Shown here: piece after piece, positions 42,981-50,851 of the stretch
Position numbering within the stretch: position 1 is the first letter of the stretch
Layout: every line of letters begins with the position of its first letter
Assembly: GCA_965232595.1 (NCBI GenBank)
Contig: OZ246983.1
Coordinates: forward strand, 1,550,001 to 1,614,000
Length of the DNA: 64,000 bases
Reading direction: 5' to 3'
Source: SZUA-309 sp965232595
GTDB lineage: Bacteria; Pseudomonadota; Gammaproteobacteria; Pseudomonadales; Azotimanducaceae
Notes under the pieces: generated by a model
The model's database searches: none
What the model saw: only the letters and a program-made list of their open reading frames with translations
What the model was told of the DNA's origin: nothing
Program-made: the position numbers and the translations under genes

Positions 42981-43363
42981 TTTTCCGCCCGGCTGATGGC
43001 TGCAACGACCAGAGCCAGCCAGCCGATGATGAAGGCGACGCCGCCGAGCGGGGTCACGGGTCCAAGCAGCGTCGGCCCACCCAGCGCCAGCAGGTAGAGA
43101 CTGCCGGAGAAGAGCAGCACGCCGACGACGAAGCTCCAGCCGGCAACCTCGAGCGCACGGCCGCTGGCGCCCGGAAGCTCCCGGAGCAGACCGCAGGCAA
43201 GCAGCGCGATGGCATGGACCAGGTGATACTGGACCGCGGTGTCCCAGACCGCAGCGCCTCGCTCGGTCAGCACGTCGGCCAGCGCGTGGGCGCCAAAAGC
43301 ACCGAGGCAAACGCCAACGGCGCCGTAAACGGCGCCGCAGAGTAGAAAGGGATTAGTGGCGAT
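42977..43363 (-). CDS. DUF423 membrane protein (YgdD type), probable AUC start
   Basis: Small inner-membrane protein with four predicted helices. The conserved first helix and LGAFGAHAL motif are encoded upstream of the first standard start (GTG at 43273); no ATG, GTG or TTG lies in frame between the rpoH stop and that region. An ATC at 43363, 13 bases after rpoH, would give MATNPFLLCGAVYGAVG and 128 residues, the YgdD size (131 in E. coli). I therefore annotate the longer form and flag the start as non-standard; with GTG at 43273 the product would be a truncated 98 residues. Function unknown. Confidence 0.7.
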   Translation of the reverse strand: MATNPFLLCGAVYGAVGVCLGAFGAHALADVLTERGAAVWDTAVQYHLVHAIALLACGLLRELPGASGRALEVAGWSFVVGVLLFSGSLYLLALGGPTLLGPVTPLGGVAFIIGWLALVVAAISRAEK

Positions 43364-43376
43364 AACGCCCGAGGCG

Positions 43377-44231
43377 TCAGCCGGCGAGCGCCAGCTTCAG
43401 CTTCTTCATGGCGTTCTTCTCGACCTGACGAATCCGCTCCGCGGACACGCCGTACTCATCCGCCAGGTCCTGCAGGGTGGTTTTGTCATCGAGTAACCAA
43501 CGCCGCTGAATGACATCCCGACTGCGGTCGTCCAGCGCAAAGAGCGCTTCGCGCAGCTTCTCACTGCTGTCGGACTGGAAGTCCGCATCGGCAATCAGGT
43601 CTGCCGGGTCCGCCTCGGCGGACGCCAGATAGTGCACGGGCGAGGTGGCCGCCTCGTCGTCGTCCGCATCCGCGGGCGATTCGTAGGTCAGATCCGTGGC
43701 CGCCAGCCGCCCTTCCATCCGGGTCACTTCCTGCTCGGACACGCCGAGCTCTTCAGCGACCGCCTTGGTCTCTTCTCTGGTCAGCCAGGCGAGACGCTTC
43801 TTCGACGAGCGCAGATTGAAGAACAGCTTGCGCTGCGCCTTGGTGGTTGCCACCTTGACGATGCGCCAGTTGCGAAGAATGAACTCGTGCATCTCCGCCT
43901 TGATCCAGTGCACGGCAAAAGACACGAGACGAACACCCACCTCCGGGTTGAAGCGCTTGACGGCTTTCATCAGGCCGACGTTGCCTTCCTGTATGAGGTC
44001 GGCTTCGGACAGGCCGTAACCACGATAGCTGCGAGCCAGATGCACGACGAAGCGCAGGTGGCAGAGCACCAGCTCACGCGCCGCTTCCAGGTCGTTTTCG
44101 TAGTAGAAACGCTCGGCCAGGGCCTTTTCCTGCTCTGGCGTCAGCACCGGGAAGGCGCTGATGGTCTGCACGTAGGCATCCAGGTCGCGACCCGGGGCCA
44201 GGGCATTCAGGGCAATTACGTCCGTTGTCAT
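43377..44231 (-). CDS. rpoH: RNA polymerase sigma-32 factor
   Basis: Heat-shock sigma factor. 284 residues, same as E. coli. Region 2 contains LVLCHLRFVVHLARSYRGYG and DLIQEGNVGLMKAVKRF; the RpoH box with QRKLFFNLRSSKKRL, diagnostic against RpoD and RpoS, follows; region 4 ends DLADEYGVSAERIRQVEKNA. The ATG at 44231 has a GGAGG box at 7 bases. It follows ftsY-ftsE-ftsX as in enterics. Its 109-base upstream region carries a CIRCE operator and a sigma-E-like promoter, pointing to dual stress control. Confidence 0.98.
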   Translation of the reverse strand: MTTDVIALNALAPGRDLDAYVQTISAFPVLTPEQEKALAERFYYENDLEAARELVLCHLRFVVHLARSYRGYGLSEADLIQEGNVGLMKAVKRFNPEVGVRLVSFAVHWIKAEMHEFILRNWRIVKVATTKAQRKLFFNLRSSKKRLAWLTREETKAVAEELGVSEQEVTRMEGRLAATDLTYESPADADDDEAATSPVHYLASAEADPADLIADADFQSDSSEKLREALFALDDRSRDVIQRRWLLDDKTTLQDLADEYGVSAERIRQVEKNAMKKLKLALAG

Positions 44232-44272
44232 TGTGATACCTCCGGTAACACTCGTCTCTTCCTAGGGGCATA

Positions 44273-44299
44273 TTAGCACTCCTATTGTAGGACTGCTAA
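44273..44299. promoter_or_regulatory. CIRCE operator (HrcA binding site) upstream of rpoH
   Basis: TTAGCACTC at 44273-44281, nine bases, then GACTGCTAA at 44291-44299. The CIRCE consensus is TTAGCACTC-N9-GAGTGCTAA; the left arm is perfect and the right arm has one mismatch, so 17 of 18 positions match with exact spacing. HrcA represses from such sites in many bacteria. The site covers the -10 region and start point of the predicted rpoH promoter. Confidence 0.88.
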
Positions 44300-44315
44300 T
44301 GCTTGACTTGGTTCC
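44288..44315 (-). promoter_or_regulatory. Candidate sigma-E (RpoE) promoter for rpoH
   Basis: On the minus strand GGAACCA (44315-44309) and TCCTA (44292-44288) are separated by 16 bases, close to the sigma-E pattern GGAACTT-N16-TCnnA. E. coli rpoH has a sigma-E promoter (P3) of the same form. The -10 element lies inside the CIRCE operator. A sigma-70-like TACAAT also occurs there but lacks a -35. Confidence 0.6.
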
Positions 44316-44340
44316 CGAATGTCACCTTAACGTATTGAAT

Positions 44341-45312
44341 TCACATAATTTCCAGATCTTTCAGCCTGGATGTGGCCGCCATCAGGGCGCCCAGCACGCC
44401 GAGCACGCCACCGATCAGCAGCAGGCTGCCGAGAAACAGCGGATCAAAGCCAATCAGGTCCAGCTCCTGAGAATAACTGCCAATTAAACTGCTCAACGGC
44501 GCTTCAACGATGACCAGACACAGGCTGATCAGCATGGCCGCGATCAGCCCGCCGCCGAGCCCGTAAAACGCCCCGAAGTAGAGAAACGGGCGGCGCATCT
44601 GTCGCTGCGTGGCGCCGATCAGCTTCAGCACCTTCAGCTCTTCCAGGCGCGCTTCGATCGCGAGGCGGACGGACGTGGACGTGACCAGCACGGCCCCCAC
44701 CCCGAACAGGGCCCCGAGAATGACGCCCAGCCTGCTGACCACCGCGGAGATATCCGAGACCCGCTCCAGCCAGGTCTTCTCCACCACCACCTCGGCGACG
44801 CCATCGTATCCGGATACCGCCTCGGTCATGGCCGCCAACGCTTCGACGCTGACGTCCGTCGCCAGCGTCGCCTTCAGCGAGGCGGGCAGAGGGTTGGCAT
44901 CCAGCAGCGCCAGCGCATCCGCCAGATCGGTGAAGCGGGAAAACTCTTCCAGCGCCGAGTCAGGGTCCGTAATCGCCACCTCGACGATCCGCTCATCCGC
45001 CGCGAGCCTGGCTCGTGCAGCCTCGATGACAGCAGCATCCGCATCGAGGCCGAAGTAGGCCGTCAGGCCCGGCCGCCCGTCCCAGGCCGCGGTCATGGCC
45101 GACAGGTTCTGCTGAATCAGGTAAAGGCCGGCGGGCAGCGCCAGGGCGATGCCTACCAGCAGCCAGACCAGCAGGCTGGTGCCGAGCCGGGCACTGATGA
45201 AGTGCACGGTCTCCTGGCCAATCCGGACGTGATCACGCCACCAGGCCCCGACGCCGGGCCGAACCGGCGGCCAGGGATCGCTGGCTCTGCGTGGCGCTTC
45301 AGCTTCAGCCAT
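44341..45312 (-). CDS. ftsX: Cell division protein FtsX
   Basis: Membrane partner of FtsE that relays ATP hydrolysis to septal peptidoglycan hydrolases. The ATG at 45312 with GGAGAGG gives 323 residues. A cytoplasmic N-terminus is followed by membrane segment 1 (LLVWLLVGIALALPAGLYL), a periplasmic domain of about 110 residues and three C-terminal membrane segments; LEELKVLKLIGATQRQMRRP is the conserved coupling motif. It overlaps ftsE by 8 bases. Confidence 0.96.
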   Translation of the reverse strand: MAEAEAPRRASDPWPPVRPGVGAWWRDHVRIGQETVHFISARLGTSLLVWLLVGIALALPAGLYLIQQNLSAMTAAWDGRPGLTAYFGLDADAAVIEAARARLAADERIVEVAITDPDSALEEFSRFTDLADALALLDANPLPASLKATLATDVSVEALAAMTEAVSGYDGVAEVVVEKTWLERVSDISAVVSRLGVILGALFGVGAVLVTSTSVRLAIEARLEELKVLKLIGATQRQMRRPFLYFGAFYGLGGGLIAAMLISLCLVIVEAPLSSLIGSYSQELDLIGFDPLFLGSLLLIGGVLGVLGALMAATSRLKDLEIM

Positions 45313-46015
45313 CCACCTCTCCAGCCGCATCGGACCGAGCCCGCATGTCCACACCATCGCGAACGATCATGCCCTGATCCAGCTCGATGATCCGCACCCC
45401 CATCGACTCGATGAGATCGCGATCGTGGGAAGCGACGATGACCGTGGTGCCCACCTGATTGAACTGCTCGAACAGCTTCATGATGTCCCGGGAGAGCTCC
45501 GGGTCCAGGTTGCCCGTCGGCTCGTCGGCGAGCAGGATTTTCGGCCGCGTCACCACCGCCCGGGCGATGCCGACCCGCTGTTGCTCTCCGGTCGACAGGT
45601 AGCGTGGAAACAGCCGCTCCTTCTCCAGCAGCCCGACCCGGGACAACGCCGCTCGCACCCTCCGGGCGATGTCCTTCTCCTTCATGCCGCTGATGCGAAG
45701 CGGCAGCGAGACGTTGTCGTAAACGCTGCGATGGGAAAGCAGGTGATGATCCTGAAAGACCGCACCAAGATGCTGGCGGTAATGCGCCAGCCGGCGTCCG
45801 CCCATCCGGGTGACGTTCACCCCGTTGACCAGGATCTGTCCTCTGGACGGCTGATCCAGGCAGAGCAGCAGCTTCAGAAAGGTGCTTTTACCGGCGCCCG
45901 AGTGGCCGGTGAGGAAGGCCATGGAGCCTTCCGAGAATTCCGCCGACACGTTGACCAGGGCTTCCTGACCATTGTCGAAGCGCTTGGTTACGCCGTGGAA
46001 CTCGATCTGCGCCAC
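45305..46015 (-). CDS. ftsE: Cell division ATP-binding protein FtsE
   Basis: ABC-type ATPase of the FtsEX divisome complex. 236 residues with Walker A GHSGAGKSTFLKLLL, the signature LSTGEQQRVGIARA (Thr replaces the usual Gly after Ser, so LSTGEQ instead of LSGGEQ), Walker B ILLADEPTGNLDPELS and the switch His in VASHDRDLI. GTG start at 46015, 8 bases after ftsY. Overlaps ftsX. Confidence 0.96.
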   Translation of the reverse strand: MAQIEFHGVTKRFDNGQEALVNVSAEFSEGSMAFLTGHSGAGKSTFLKLLLCLDQPSRGQILVNGVNVTRMGGRRLAHYRQHLGAVFQDHHLLSHRSVYDNVSLPLRISGMKEKDIARRVRAALSRVGLLEKERLFPRYLSTGEQQRVGIARAVVTRPKILLADEPTGNLDPELSRDIMKLFEQFNQVGTTVIVASHDRDLIESMGVRIIELDQGMIVRDGVDMRARSDAAGEVDG

Positions 46016-46023
46016 TGATCAGG

Positions 46024-47028
46024 CTACCCGGACGCCGCCTGCCCGGCCGCCTCTTCGTCGGGCAGCAGCGCAGCGACGAAGTCCGCCGGCTCGAAGGGGC
46101 GCAGGTCGTCTGCCCCCTCACCAACACCGATGTAATACACGGGGATCGGGCGGCCACTGTCCTTGAGGCTACGGGCGATGGCGAAGATCACGCCCGCCTT
46201 CGCGGTGCCATCCAGCTTGGTCAGAATGAGGCCGGACACGCCCACCGCGGCATAAAACTCTTTGACCTGAGACAGCGCGTTCTGGCCAACGCCAGCATCG
46301 AGCACCAGCAGCACTTCGTGCGGCGCCCCTTCCTGCAGCCTGCCGACCACCCGCTGCACCTTCTTCAGCTCTTCCATCAGGTTGGTTTTCGCCTGCAGGC
46401 GCCCGGCGGTATCGGCGAGGACCACATCGATCCCCCGGCTGGCCGCCGATTGCACGGCATCGAAGACCACCGAAGCGCTGTCCGCGCCCTGGCCCTGCGA
46501 AACCACCGGAATGTCCTCCCGCTCCCCCCAGGCGCTCAGCTGCTCCACCGCCGCGGCGCGGAAGGTGTCTCCCGCAGCGAGCAGCACCGAATGGCCGGCC
46601 CCTTTCAGCTGCCGGCTCAGCTTGCCGATGGTCGTGGTTTTGCCGACGCCGTTCACCCCCACGAAGAAGATGACGAATGGCCGCTCGTCGCCGATCACCA
46701 GAGGCCTGGCCAGCGGCTCCAGCACCTGCTCTAACAAGCTGGCCAACGAATCGTAAAGCGCGGCAGTATCGTTCAGCTCTTTCCGGCGCACCCGAGCGGC
46801 AAGCTGGTCCATGATCTCCCGGGTCGTGTCGATGCCGACGTCGGTGAGCAGCAGCGCCGTCTCCAGCTCTTCGAGCGCAGCCTCGTCGATCTCCTTCTCG
46901 CCGAGAATCAGGTTGCCCATGCCCGTTGCGAGCTGGTTGCGGGTCTTGCCGAGCCCGGACTTCAGGCGTCCCCAGAGGCCTTTCTTCTCGTTGTTTCCCT
47001 GCTCTTCGCTGTCTTTCGCTTCGCTCAC
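46024..47028 (-). CDS. ftsY: Signal recognition particle receptor FtsY
   Basis: SRP receptor GTPase that docks ribosome-SRP complexes at the membrane. GTG start at 47028, with AGGA 6 bases upstream, gives 334 residues. The acidic A domain is very short (about 16 residues, SEAKDSEEQGNNEKK), then the N domain and the G domain with GVNGVGKTTTIGKLS, DTFRAAAVEQL, DTAGRLQ, TKLDGTAKAG and GVGEGADDLRPF. E. coli FtsY has a far longer A domain. Divergent from rsmD. Confidence 0.97.
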   Translation of the reverse strand: MSEAKDSEEQGNNEKKGLWGRLKSGLGKTRNQLATGMGNLILGEKEIDEAALEELETALLLTDVGIDTTREIMDQLAARVRRKELNDTAALYDSLASLLEQVLEPLARPLVIGDERPFVIFFVGVNGVGKTTTIGKLSRQLKGAGHSVLLAAGDTFRAAAVEQLSAWGEREDIPVVSQGQGADSASVVFDAVQSAASRGIDVVLADTAGRLQAKTNLMEELKKVQRVVGRLQEGAPHEVLLVLDAGVGQNALSQVKEFYAAVGVSGLILTKLDGTAKAGVIFAIARSLKDSGRPIPVYYIGVGEGADDLRPFEPADFVAALLPDEEAAGQAASG

Positions 47029-47067
47029 TCGTATTCCTGGTGCGACGTTTTTACTACCCTTGCCTCC

Positions 47068-47601
47068 ATGTCGAACAATGAAGTGCGCATCATCGGCGGT
47101 CAATGGAGAGGCCGGAAGCTGTCGTTCCCGGACCGCCCCGGCCTGCGCCCGACCCTCGGCCGGGTCCGCGAGACCCTGTTCAACTGGCTGGCCCCGCACA
47201 TTCATGAGGCCCGCTGCCTGGACCTGTATGCCGGCAGCGGCGCGCTCGGGTTCGAGGCCCTCTCCAGAGGCGCGGCAGAGGTTACCTTCGTGGAACGGGA
47301 TCGGAAAGCCGCGGCTGCGCTGAAGGCAAACGCCGCCATGCTCGAGGCCAGCGCCCAGGTACTGCAGATGCCCGCGGCGCGCTTTCTCGCCCGAGCGGCG
47401 GAGCCCTTTGATCTGATCCTGTTCGATCCGCCGTTCTCGGACAGCGGCGCCCCGGCTGAACTCGGCACGCTGCTCGATACGCATCTGGCCGAAGGCGGCC
47501 ATCTTTATCTGGAGACTGCCAGGCGCGCGCCGCTACCTCTGCCCGACCGGGTGCTCAAGTCTTCCAGCGCAGGAGACTGTCAGTTCGCGCTGTACCGCTG
47601 A
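47068..47601 (+). CDS. rsmD: 16S rRNA (guanine-966-N2)-methyltransferase
   Basis: Methylates G966 in 16S rRNA. 177 residues with VRIIGGQWRGRKLSFP, RPTLGRVRETLFNWL, the SAM site LDLYAGSGALGFEALSRGA near residue 51 and the catalytic ILFDPPF near 116. rsmD divergent from ftsY is the conserved layout. The 99-base gap to coaD holds a promoter. Confidence 0.96.
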   Translation: MSNNEVRIIGGQWRGRKLSFPDRPGLRPTLGRVRETLFNWLAPHIHEARCLDLYAGSGALGFEALSRGAAEVTFVERDRKAAAALKANAAMLEASAQVLQMPAARFLARAAEPFDLILFDPPFSDSGAPAELGTLLDTHLAEGGHLYLETARRAPLPLPDRVLKSSSAGDCQFALYR

Positions 47602-47633
47602 GCGGGACCGGAAAATCCACGCCGACAGCCATC

Positions 47634-47662
47634 TTGCCAGCTCAAACACGGCTGGATACCAT
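47634..47662 (+). promoter_or_regulatory. Sigma-70 promoter for coaD
   Basis: TTGCCA (47634-47639), a 17-base spacer and TACCAT (47657-47662): five and four of six consensus matches with ideal spacing, about 38 bases before the coaD ATG. Confidence 0.6.
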
Positions 47663-47700
47663 CGCGGCGCGCTCTACGGTAAGCGCCTTGGGGGAAAGTC

Positions 47701-48177
47701 ATGAATGTCGTCGTCTATCCGGGTTCGTTCAACCCGATCACCAACGGTCATACCGATCTGATCCGGCGGGCCCTCAGCCTGTTCGATAAGGTCATCCTGG
47801 CCATTGGCACTTCAGCTCAGAAGGATCCGAAGGTGGATCTCGCCGATCGGATTGCGCTGTGCACGGAGGTGCTGGCGGAGTACGGCGACAAGGTGGAGGT
47901 CGAGGGTTTCAACAGCCTGCTGGTGGACTACGTCAACAGCAAGGGGACCAAGTTCATCCTGCGGGGCCTGCGCACCGTGACCGACTTCGACTATGAGTTT
48001 CAGATGGCGGAGATGAACCAGTCGCTGGACCCGGAGATCGAGTACGTGTTCTTACCGACCTCGAAGGACTGCTCCTTCATCTCCTCGACGCTGGTGCGGG
48101 AAATCGCCGCGCTGGGCGGCGATGTGTCTCAGTTCGTGCATCCTGCGGTCGTCGCGTCCTTCGACCGGCAGGGCTGA
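47701..48177 (+). CDS. coaD: Phosphopantetheine adenylyltransferase
   Basis: Penultimate step of coenzyme A synthesis, transferring AMP to 4'-phosphopantetheine. 158 residues. The nucleotidyltransferase motif reads YPGSFNPITNGHTDLI (Asn where Asp is commoner), with LRGLRTVTDFDYEFQMAEMN and the C-terminal ISSTLVREIA. ATG at 47701 after GGGGGAAAG. Converges on a small exported protein gene 6 bases away. Confidence 0.97.
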   Translation: MNVVVYPGSFNPITNGHTDLIRRALSLFDKVILAIGTSAQKDPKVDLADRIALCTEVLAEYGDKVEVEGFNSLLVDYVNSKGTKFILRGLRTVTDFDYEFQMAEMNQSLDPEIEYVFLPTSKDCSFISSTLVREIAALGGDVSQFVHPAVVASFDRQG

Positions 48178-48183
48178 GATCCG

Positions 48184-48525
48184 TTACTGAGTTTCAGCCG
48201 TGTACTGACGGCGACCGGCAGAGCGGCAACCCAGACAGCGGACGAAGGCTTCCCGGGCAGGTCCGCCAACCAGCGTATCAGCCGCTTCGCCGGCATTACC
48301 GCCGAGCAGCGAGAAAGGCAGGCTCACACCCCAGATGACCGCACCTGCGCCCGTGGCAACGATGCCGATCGGCCGAGCAACGACGGCGTCAGCAACCTGA
48401 TCTTCCCAGCGCGGGCCGGTTTCGAGACTGCTGTAGTTACTGCTGGCAGCCTGGCTCGGTACGGAGGCCAGTCCCAGACCCAGGGCGACGACGGCCGTCA
48501 TGGCCGCTCGGTTCAAGCTTTTCAT
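48184..48525 (-). CDS. Small exported protein of unknown function
   Basis: A 113-residue protein with a clear signal peptide (MKSLNRAAMTAVVALGLGLA, cleavage after SQA near residue 26). The mature part has RPIGIVATGAGAVIWGVSLP followed by FSLLGGNAGEAADTLVGGPA, a hydrophobic hairpin-like pattern seen in small periplasmic or membrane-associated proteins of gammaproteobacteria, and a C-terminal CLGC pair that could bind metal or form a disulfide. I do not recognise a named family. ATG at 48525; no operon partner is evident. Confidence 0.75.
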   Translation of the reverse strand: MKSLNRAAMTAVVALGLGLASVPSQAASSNYSSLETGPRWEDQVADAVVARPIGIVATGAGAVIWGVSLPFSLLGGNAGEAADTLVGGPAREAFVRCLGCRSAGRRQYTAETQ

Positions 48526-48579
48526 TCCTCGAGTTCCTTTTCCAAAAAGCCTTAGAAATCCTGAGGCACTTTAGCACCC

Positions 48580-49431
48580 TCACTTCCTAAAACCCTGAGC
48601 CCTTTGGCATTTTGAGCAATAAACCGTGGCGCGTCCGCCGAGCCGGATGCCCTTCAACGGGGTCTCACAGAGCGGGCAGGGCTCGCCTTGCCGGTCGTAG
48701 ACGTTCAGCACCTGTCGGAAGTAGCCAGGATTGCCATCTTGATTGACGAAATCTCTGAGCGTGGTCCCGCCCATCTGAATCGCTGCCGCCAGTACCTGGC
48801 GGATGCGCTCCGCCAGCACCTCGTAAGCCGCCAGGCTGACCCGTGTCGCCTGGACGGTCGGCCGGATACCCGCCAGAAACAGGGCCTCATTGGCGTAGAT
48901 GTTGCCAACCCCGACCACCACATGGCCGTCCATGATGAAGTTTTTTACCGCCACCCGGCGGCCCCTGGCCCTGGCTTTCAGGTACTCGCCGGAGAACCCC
49001 GAATCCAGGGGCTCCACGCCCAGCTCGCGAAGCAGCCGATGCTCCCCGGCGACGGCCAGCGGATCGGCCCCGGCAGGCACCGGCTGCCAGTGCGCGCTGC
49101 CGAAGCGGCGGGGGTCGTTCAGACGCAGTGACTTGTCGCCATCGTACTCGAATATCAGATGGTCGTGCTTCAGCAGCTCTGCATCCCAGGAGAGGACACG
49201 CAGGCTGCCTGACATCCCCAGATGCAGGATCAGCACGCCCTCCTCGAAGACGAACAGCAGATACTTGGCTCGGCGCTGCACGCCCAGCAGCTGCTGCCCG
49301 GCCAGGGAGTCGGGCAGCGCCACCGGCCAGCGCAGCCGCGCCTCCCGGACCCGGACCGCCATCAGCTGCCGACCGCTGAGCAACGGCTCAACGCCGCGCC
49401 GAGTGGTTTCTACCTCCGGCAGTTCAGGCAA
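48580..49431 (-). CDS. mutM: Formamidopyrimidine-DNA glycosylase
   Basis: Base-excision glycosylase/AP lyase for oxidised purines such as 8-oxoguanine. 283 residues. The mature catalytic N-terminus PELPEVETTRRG requires the start at 49431, which is TTG with GAGG 8 bases upstream. DNA-binding and helix-two-turn-helix segments (VGVGNIYANEALFLAGI) and the C-terminal zinc finger with CPLC and CSKC pairs are complete. Confidence 0.96.
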   Translation of the reverse strand: MPELPEVETTRRGVEPLLSGRQLMAVRVREARLRWPVALPDSLAGQQLLGVQRRAKYLLFVFEEGVLILHLGMSGSLRVLSWDAELLKHDHLIFEYDGDKSLRLNDPRRFGSAHWQPVPAGADPLAVAGEHRLLRELGVEPLDSGFSGEYLKARARGRRVAVKNFIMDGHVVVGVGNIYANEALFLAGIRPTVQATRVSLAAYEVLAERIRQVLAAAIQMGGTTLRDFVNQDGNPGYFRQVLNVYDRQGEPCPLCETPLKGIRLGGRATVYCSKCQRAQGFRK

Positions 49432-49534
49432 TGTCCGGCCTCAGTTGTTAAGTAAGTGTTCGCTTTCATCAAGAATACCTGCTTGCGGGCTTCTGAAGCT
49501 GCGCCATCAACCGGCATCTCGATCGCCCAGGCAC

Positions 49535-49562
49535 AAAAAAGCGCGCTCGACGGCGCGCTTTT
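49535..49562 (-). terminator. Rho-independent terminator after rpmB-rpmG
   Basis: A 6-bp GCGCGC stem (49541-49546 with 49553-49558) with a 6-base loop, preceded by four A and followed by a run of six T in the minus orientation. The A-T flanks make it usable on both strands. It lies 37 bases after the rpmG stop. The rest of the 167-base mutM-rpmG gap shows nothing else I recognise. Confidence 0.9.
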
Positions 49563-49598
49563 GCAGCATTCAGAGCCGCCCTCGAGGGGCCCGACTGC

Positions 49599-49754
49599 TT
49601 ACTTGATCTTCGCCTCGGTGTAGAGGACGTGCTTCCGTACGACCGGGTCGTACTTCTTCATTTCCAGCTTGTCCGGGGTGTTCCGCTTGTTCTTGTCGGT
49701 GGTGTAGTAGTGGCCGGTGCCAGCGCTCGATACCAGTTTGATCTTATCCCGCAT
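49599..49754 (-). CDS. rpmG: 50S ribosomal protein L33
   Basis: 51-residue large-subunit protein. The sequence MRDKIKLVSSAGTGHYYTTD and KLEMKKYDPVVRKHVLYTEAK is the L33 pattern; no zinc Cys pairs, so this is the Cys-minus form. The ATG at 49754 was chosen over a longer open frame because it gives the exact family length. It follows rpmB by 10 bases. Confidence 0.97.
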   Translation of the reverse strand: MRDKIKLVSSAGTGHYYTTDKNKRNTPDKLEMKKYDPVVRKHVLYTEAKIK

Positions 49755-49764
49755 GACAAATCTC

Positions 49765-50001
49765 CTAGACTTTCTCGCCGCGCTTGCGCATGTCTGCCAG
49801 CACCGCATCGATGCCTTTCTTGTCGATGATGCGCATACCCTTGGAGGACACCTTCAGGCGCACGAAGCGATTTTCGCTTTCCACCCAGAAACGATGGCTG
49901 TGCAGGTTCGGCGAGAACCGGCGCCGGGTCTTGTTCTGGGCGTGGCTGACGTTGTTGCCCGTCATGGGACGCTTTCCGGTCACCTGACATACTTGGGACA
50001 T
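49765..50001 (-). CDS. rpmB: 50S ribosomal protein L28
   Basis: 78-residue large-subunit protein beginning MSQVCQVTGKRPMTGNNVSH with RRFSPNLHSHRFWVES and the closing KGIDAVLADMRKRGEK, matching E. coli L28 in length. Lies downstream of a strong promoter and forms an operon with rpmG closed by a terminator. Confidence 0.97.
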   Translation of the reverse strand: MSQVCQVTGKRPMTGNNVSHAQNKTRRRFSPNLHSHRFWVESENRFVRLKVSSKGMRIIDKKGIDAVLADMRKRGEKV

Positions 50002-50032
50002 GGCTGAAGTGTCCTGAAAAAAATGAGGCGCG

Positions 50033-50061
50033 TTTATACCAGAGGGCCTCAGCCGTAGCAA
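50033..50061 (-). promoter_or_regulatory. Sigma-70 promoter of rpmB-rpmG
   Basis: TTGCTA (50061-50056), exactly 17 bases, then TATAAA (50038-50033), ending 31 bases before the rpmB ATG. It is the best housekeeping promoter match in the window, as expected for ribosomal protein genes. Confidence 0.8.
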
Positions 50062-50087
50062 GATTTTGCGGCTCAGGGAGGGTGCAA

Positions 50088-50837
50088 CTAGCCCAGCAGG
50101 CCGCGCTCCGCAAAGGAGACTTCCGTGCCACGGCCCACCACCAGATGATCCAGGACCCGCACGTCGATGCGCCGCAGCAGGTCCGTCAGATCGCTGGTGA
50201 GCGCCAGATCGCTGGCACTCGGCTCGGCCACGCCGGACGGGTGGTTGTGCGCCAGAATCACCGCCGCCGCATTCAGCTCCAGGGCGCGCCGCAGCACCTC
50301 CCGCGGGTGCACCGAAGCCCGGTCTACGGTCCCGTAAAACAGCGGCTCGAAGCGGATCAGGCGGTGTCGGCTGTCCAGGAAGAGGCAGGCAAAGACCTCA
50401 CGCCGCTGGCAGGCCAGCTTCAGGCGCAGGAACCGGCGCACGGCGGCGCTGGAGGACAACCCGGGCATGGCTCTGAGCCCTGACTCCGCCGCCCGCTCGA
50501 TCAGGGCCACCGCGGCGAGCAGCCGCGCGACACGCACCCGGCCGAGCCCCGGAACCGCCAGCAGCCCGGCCGCCGGGGCCTGGAGCAGCGCTACGGCGCT
50601 GCCCTCAGCCTGATTCTGGCGGATCCCGATGGCGGCGCGGGCATCGGCCAGCCCGAGCCAGAGCGCCAGCAGCTCATCGTCGGTAACCGCCGCAGGACCA
50701 GCAGCCAGCAGCCGGGATCTGGCCACCTCCAGATCGGCCTCAGTTGCCGGATTCGACCGCCGATCCGCGCGGCCGTCAGGCCGCTCTTCCGGGCGAAAAT
50801 CTGCGTAGGCGTGCTGATTTCGGCTGCCAGGCCCCAT
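50088..50837 (-). CDS. radC: RadC family JAB-domain protein
   Basis: A 249-residue protein with an N-terminal helix-hairpin-helix part (AVPGLGRVRVARLLAAVALIERA) and a C-terminal MPN/JAB metal-dependent domain containing the HNHPSG motif followed by SASDLALTSDL. The family was once linked to DNA repair, but its substrate is unknown. It is divergent from coaBC with 14 bases between start codons, as in many gammaproteobacteria. Confidence 0.93.
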   Translation of the reverse strand: MGPGSRNQHAYADFRPEERPDGRADRRSNPATEADLEVARSRLLAAGPAAVTDDELLALWLGLADARAAIGIRQNQAEGSAVALLQAPAAGLLAVPGLGRVRVARLLAAVALIERAAESGLRAMPGLSSSAAVRRFLRLKLACQRREVFACLFLDSRHRLIRFEPLFYGTVDRASVHPREVLRRALELNAAAVILAHNHPSGVAEPSASDLALTSDLTDLLRRIDVRVLDHLVVGRGTEVSFAERGLLG

Positions 50838-50845
50838 GCTATAGT
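50837..50845 (+). promoter_or_regulatory. Extended -10 promoter of coaBC, predicting a leaderless mRNA
   Basis: TGCTATAGT (TGn plus TATAGT, five of six) ends 6 bases before the coaBC ATG, so transcription should start at or next to the A of the start codon. No ribosome binding site is present between. Confidence 0.55.
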
Positions 50846-50851
50846 CCGCCC

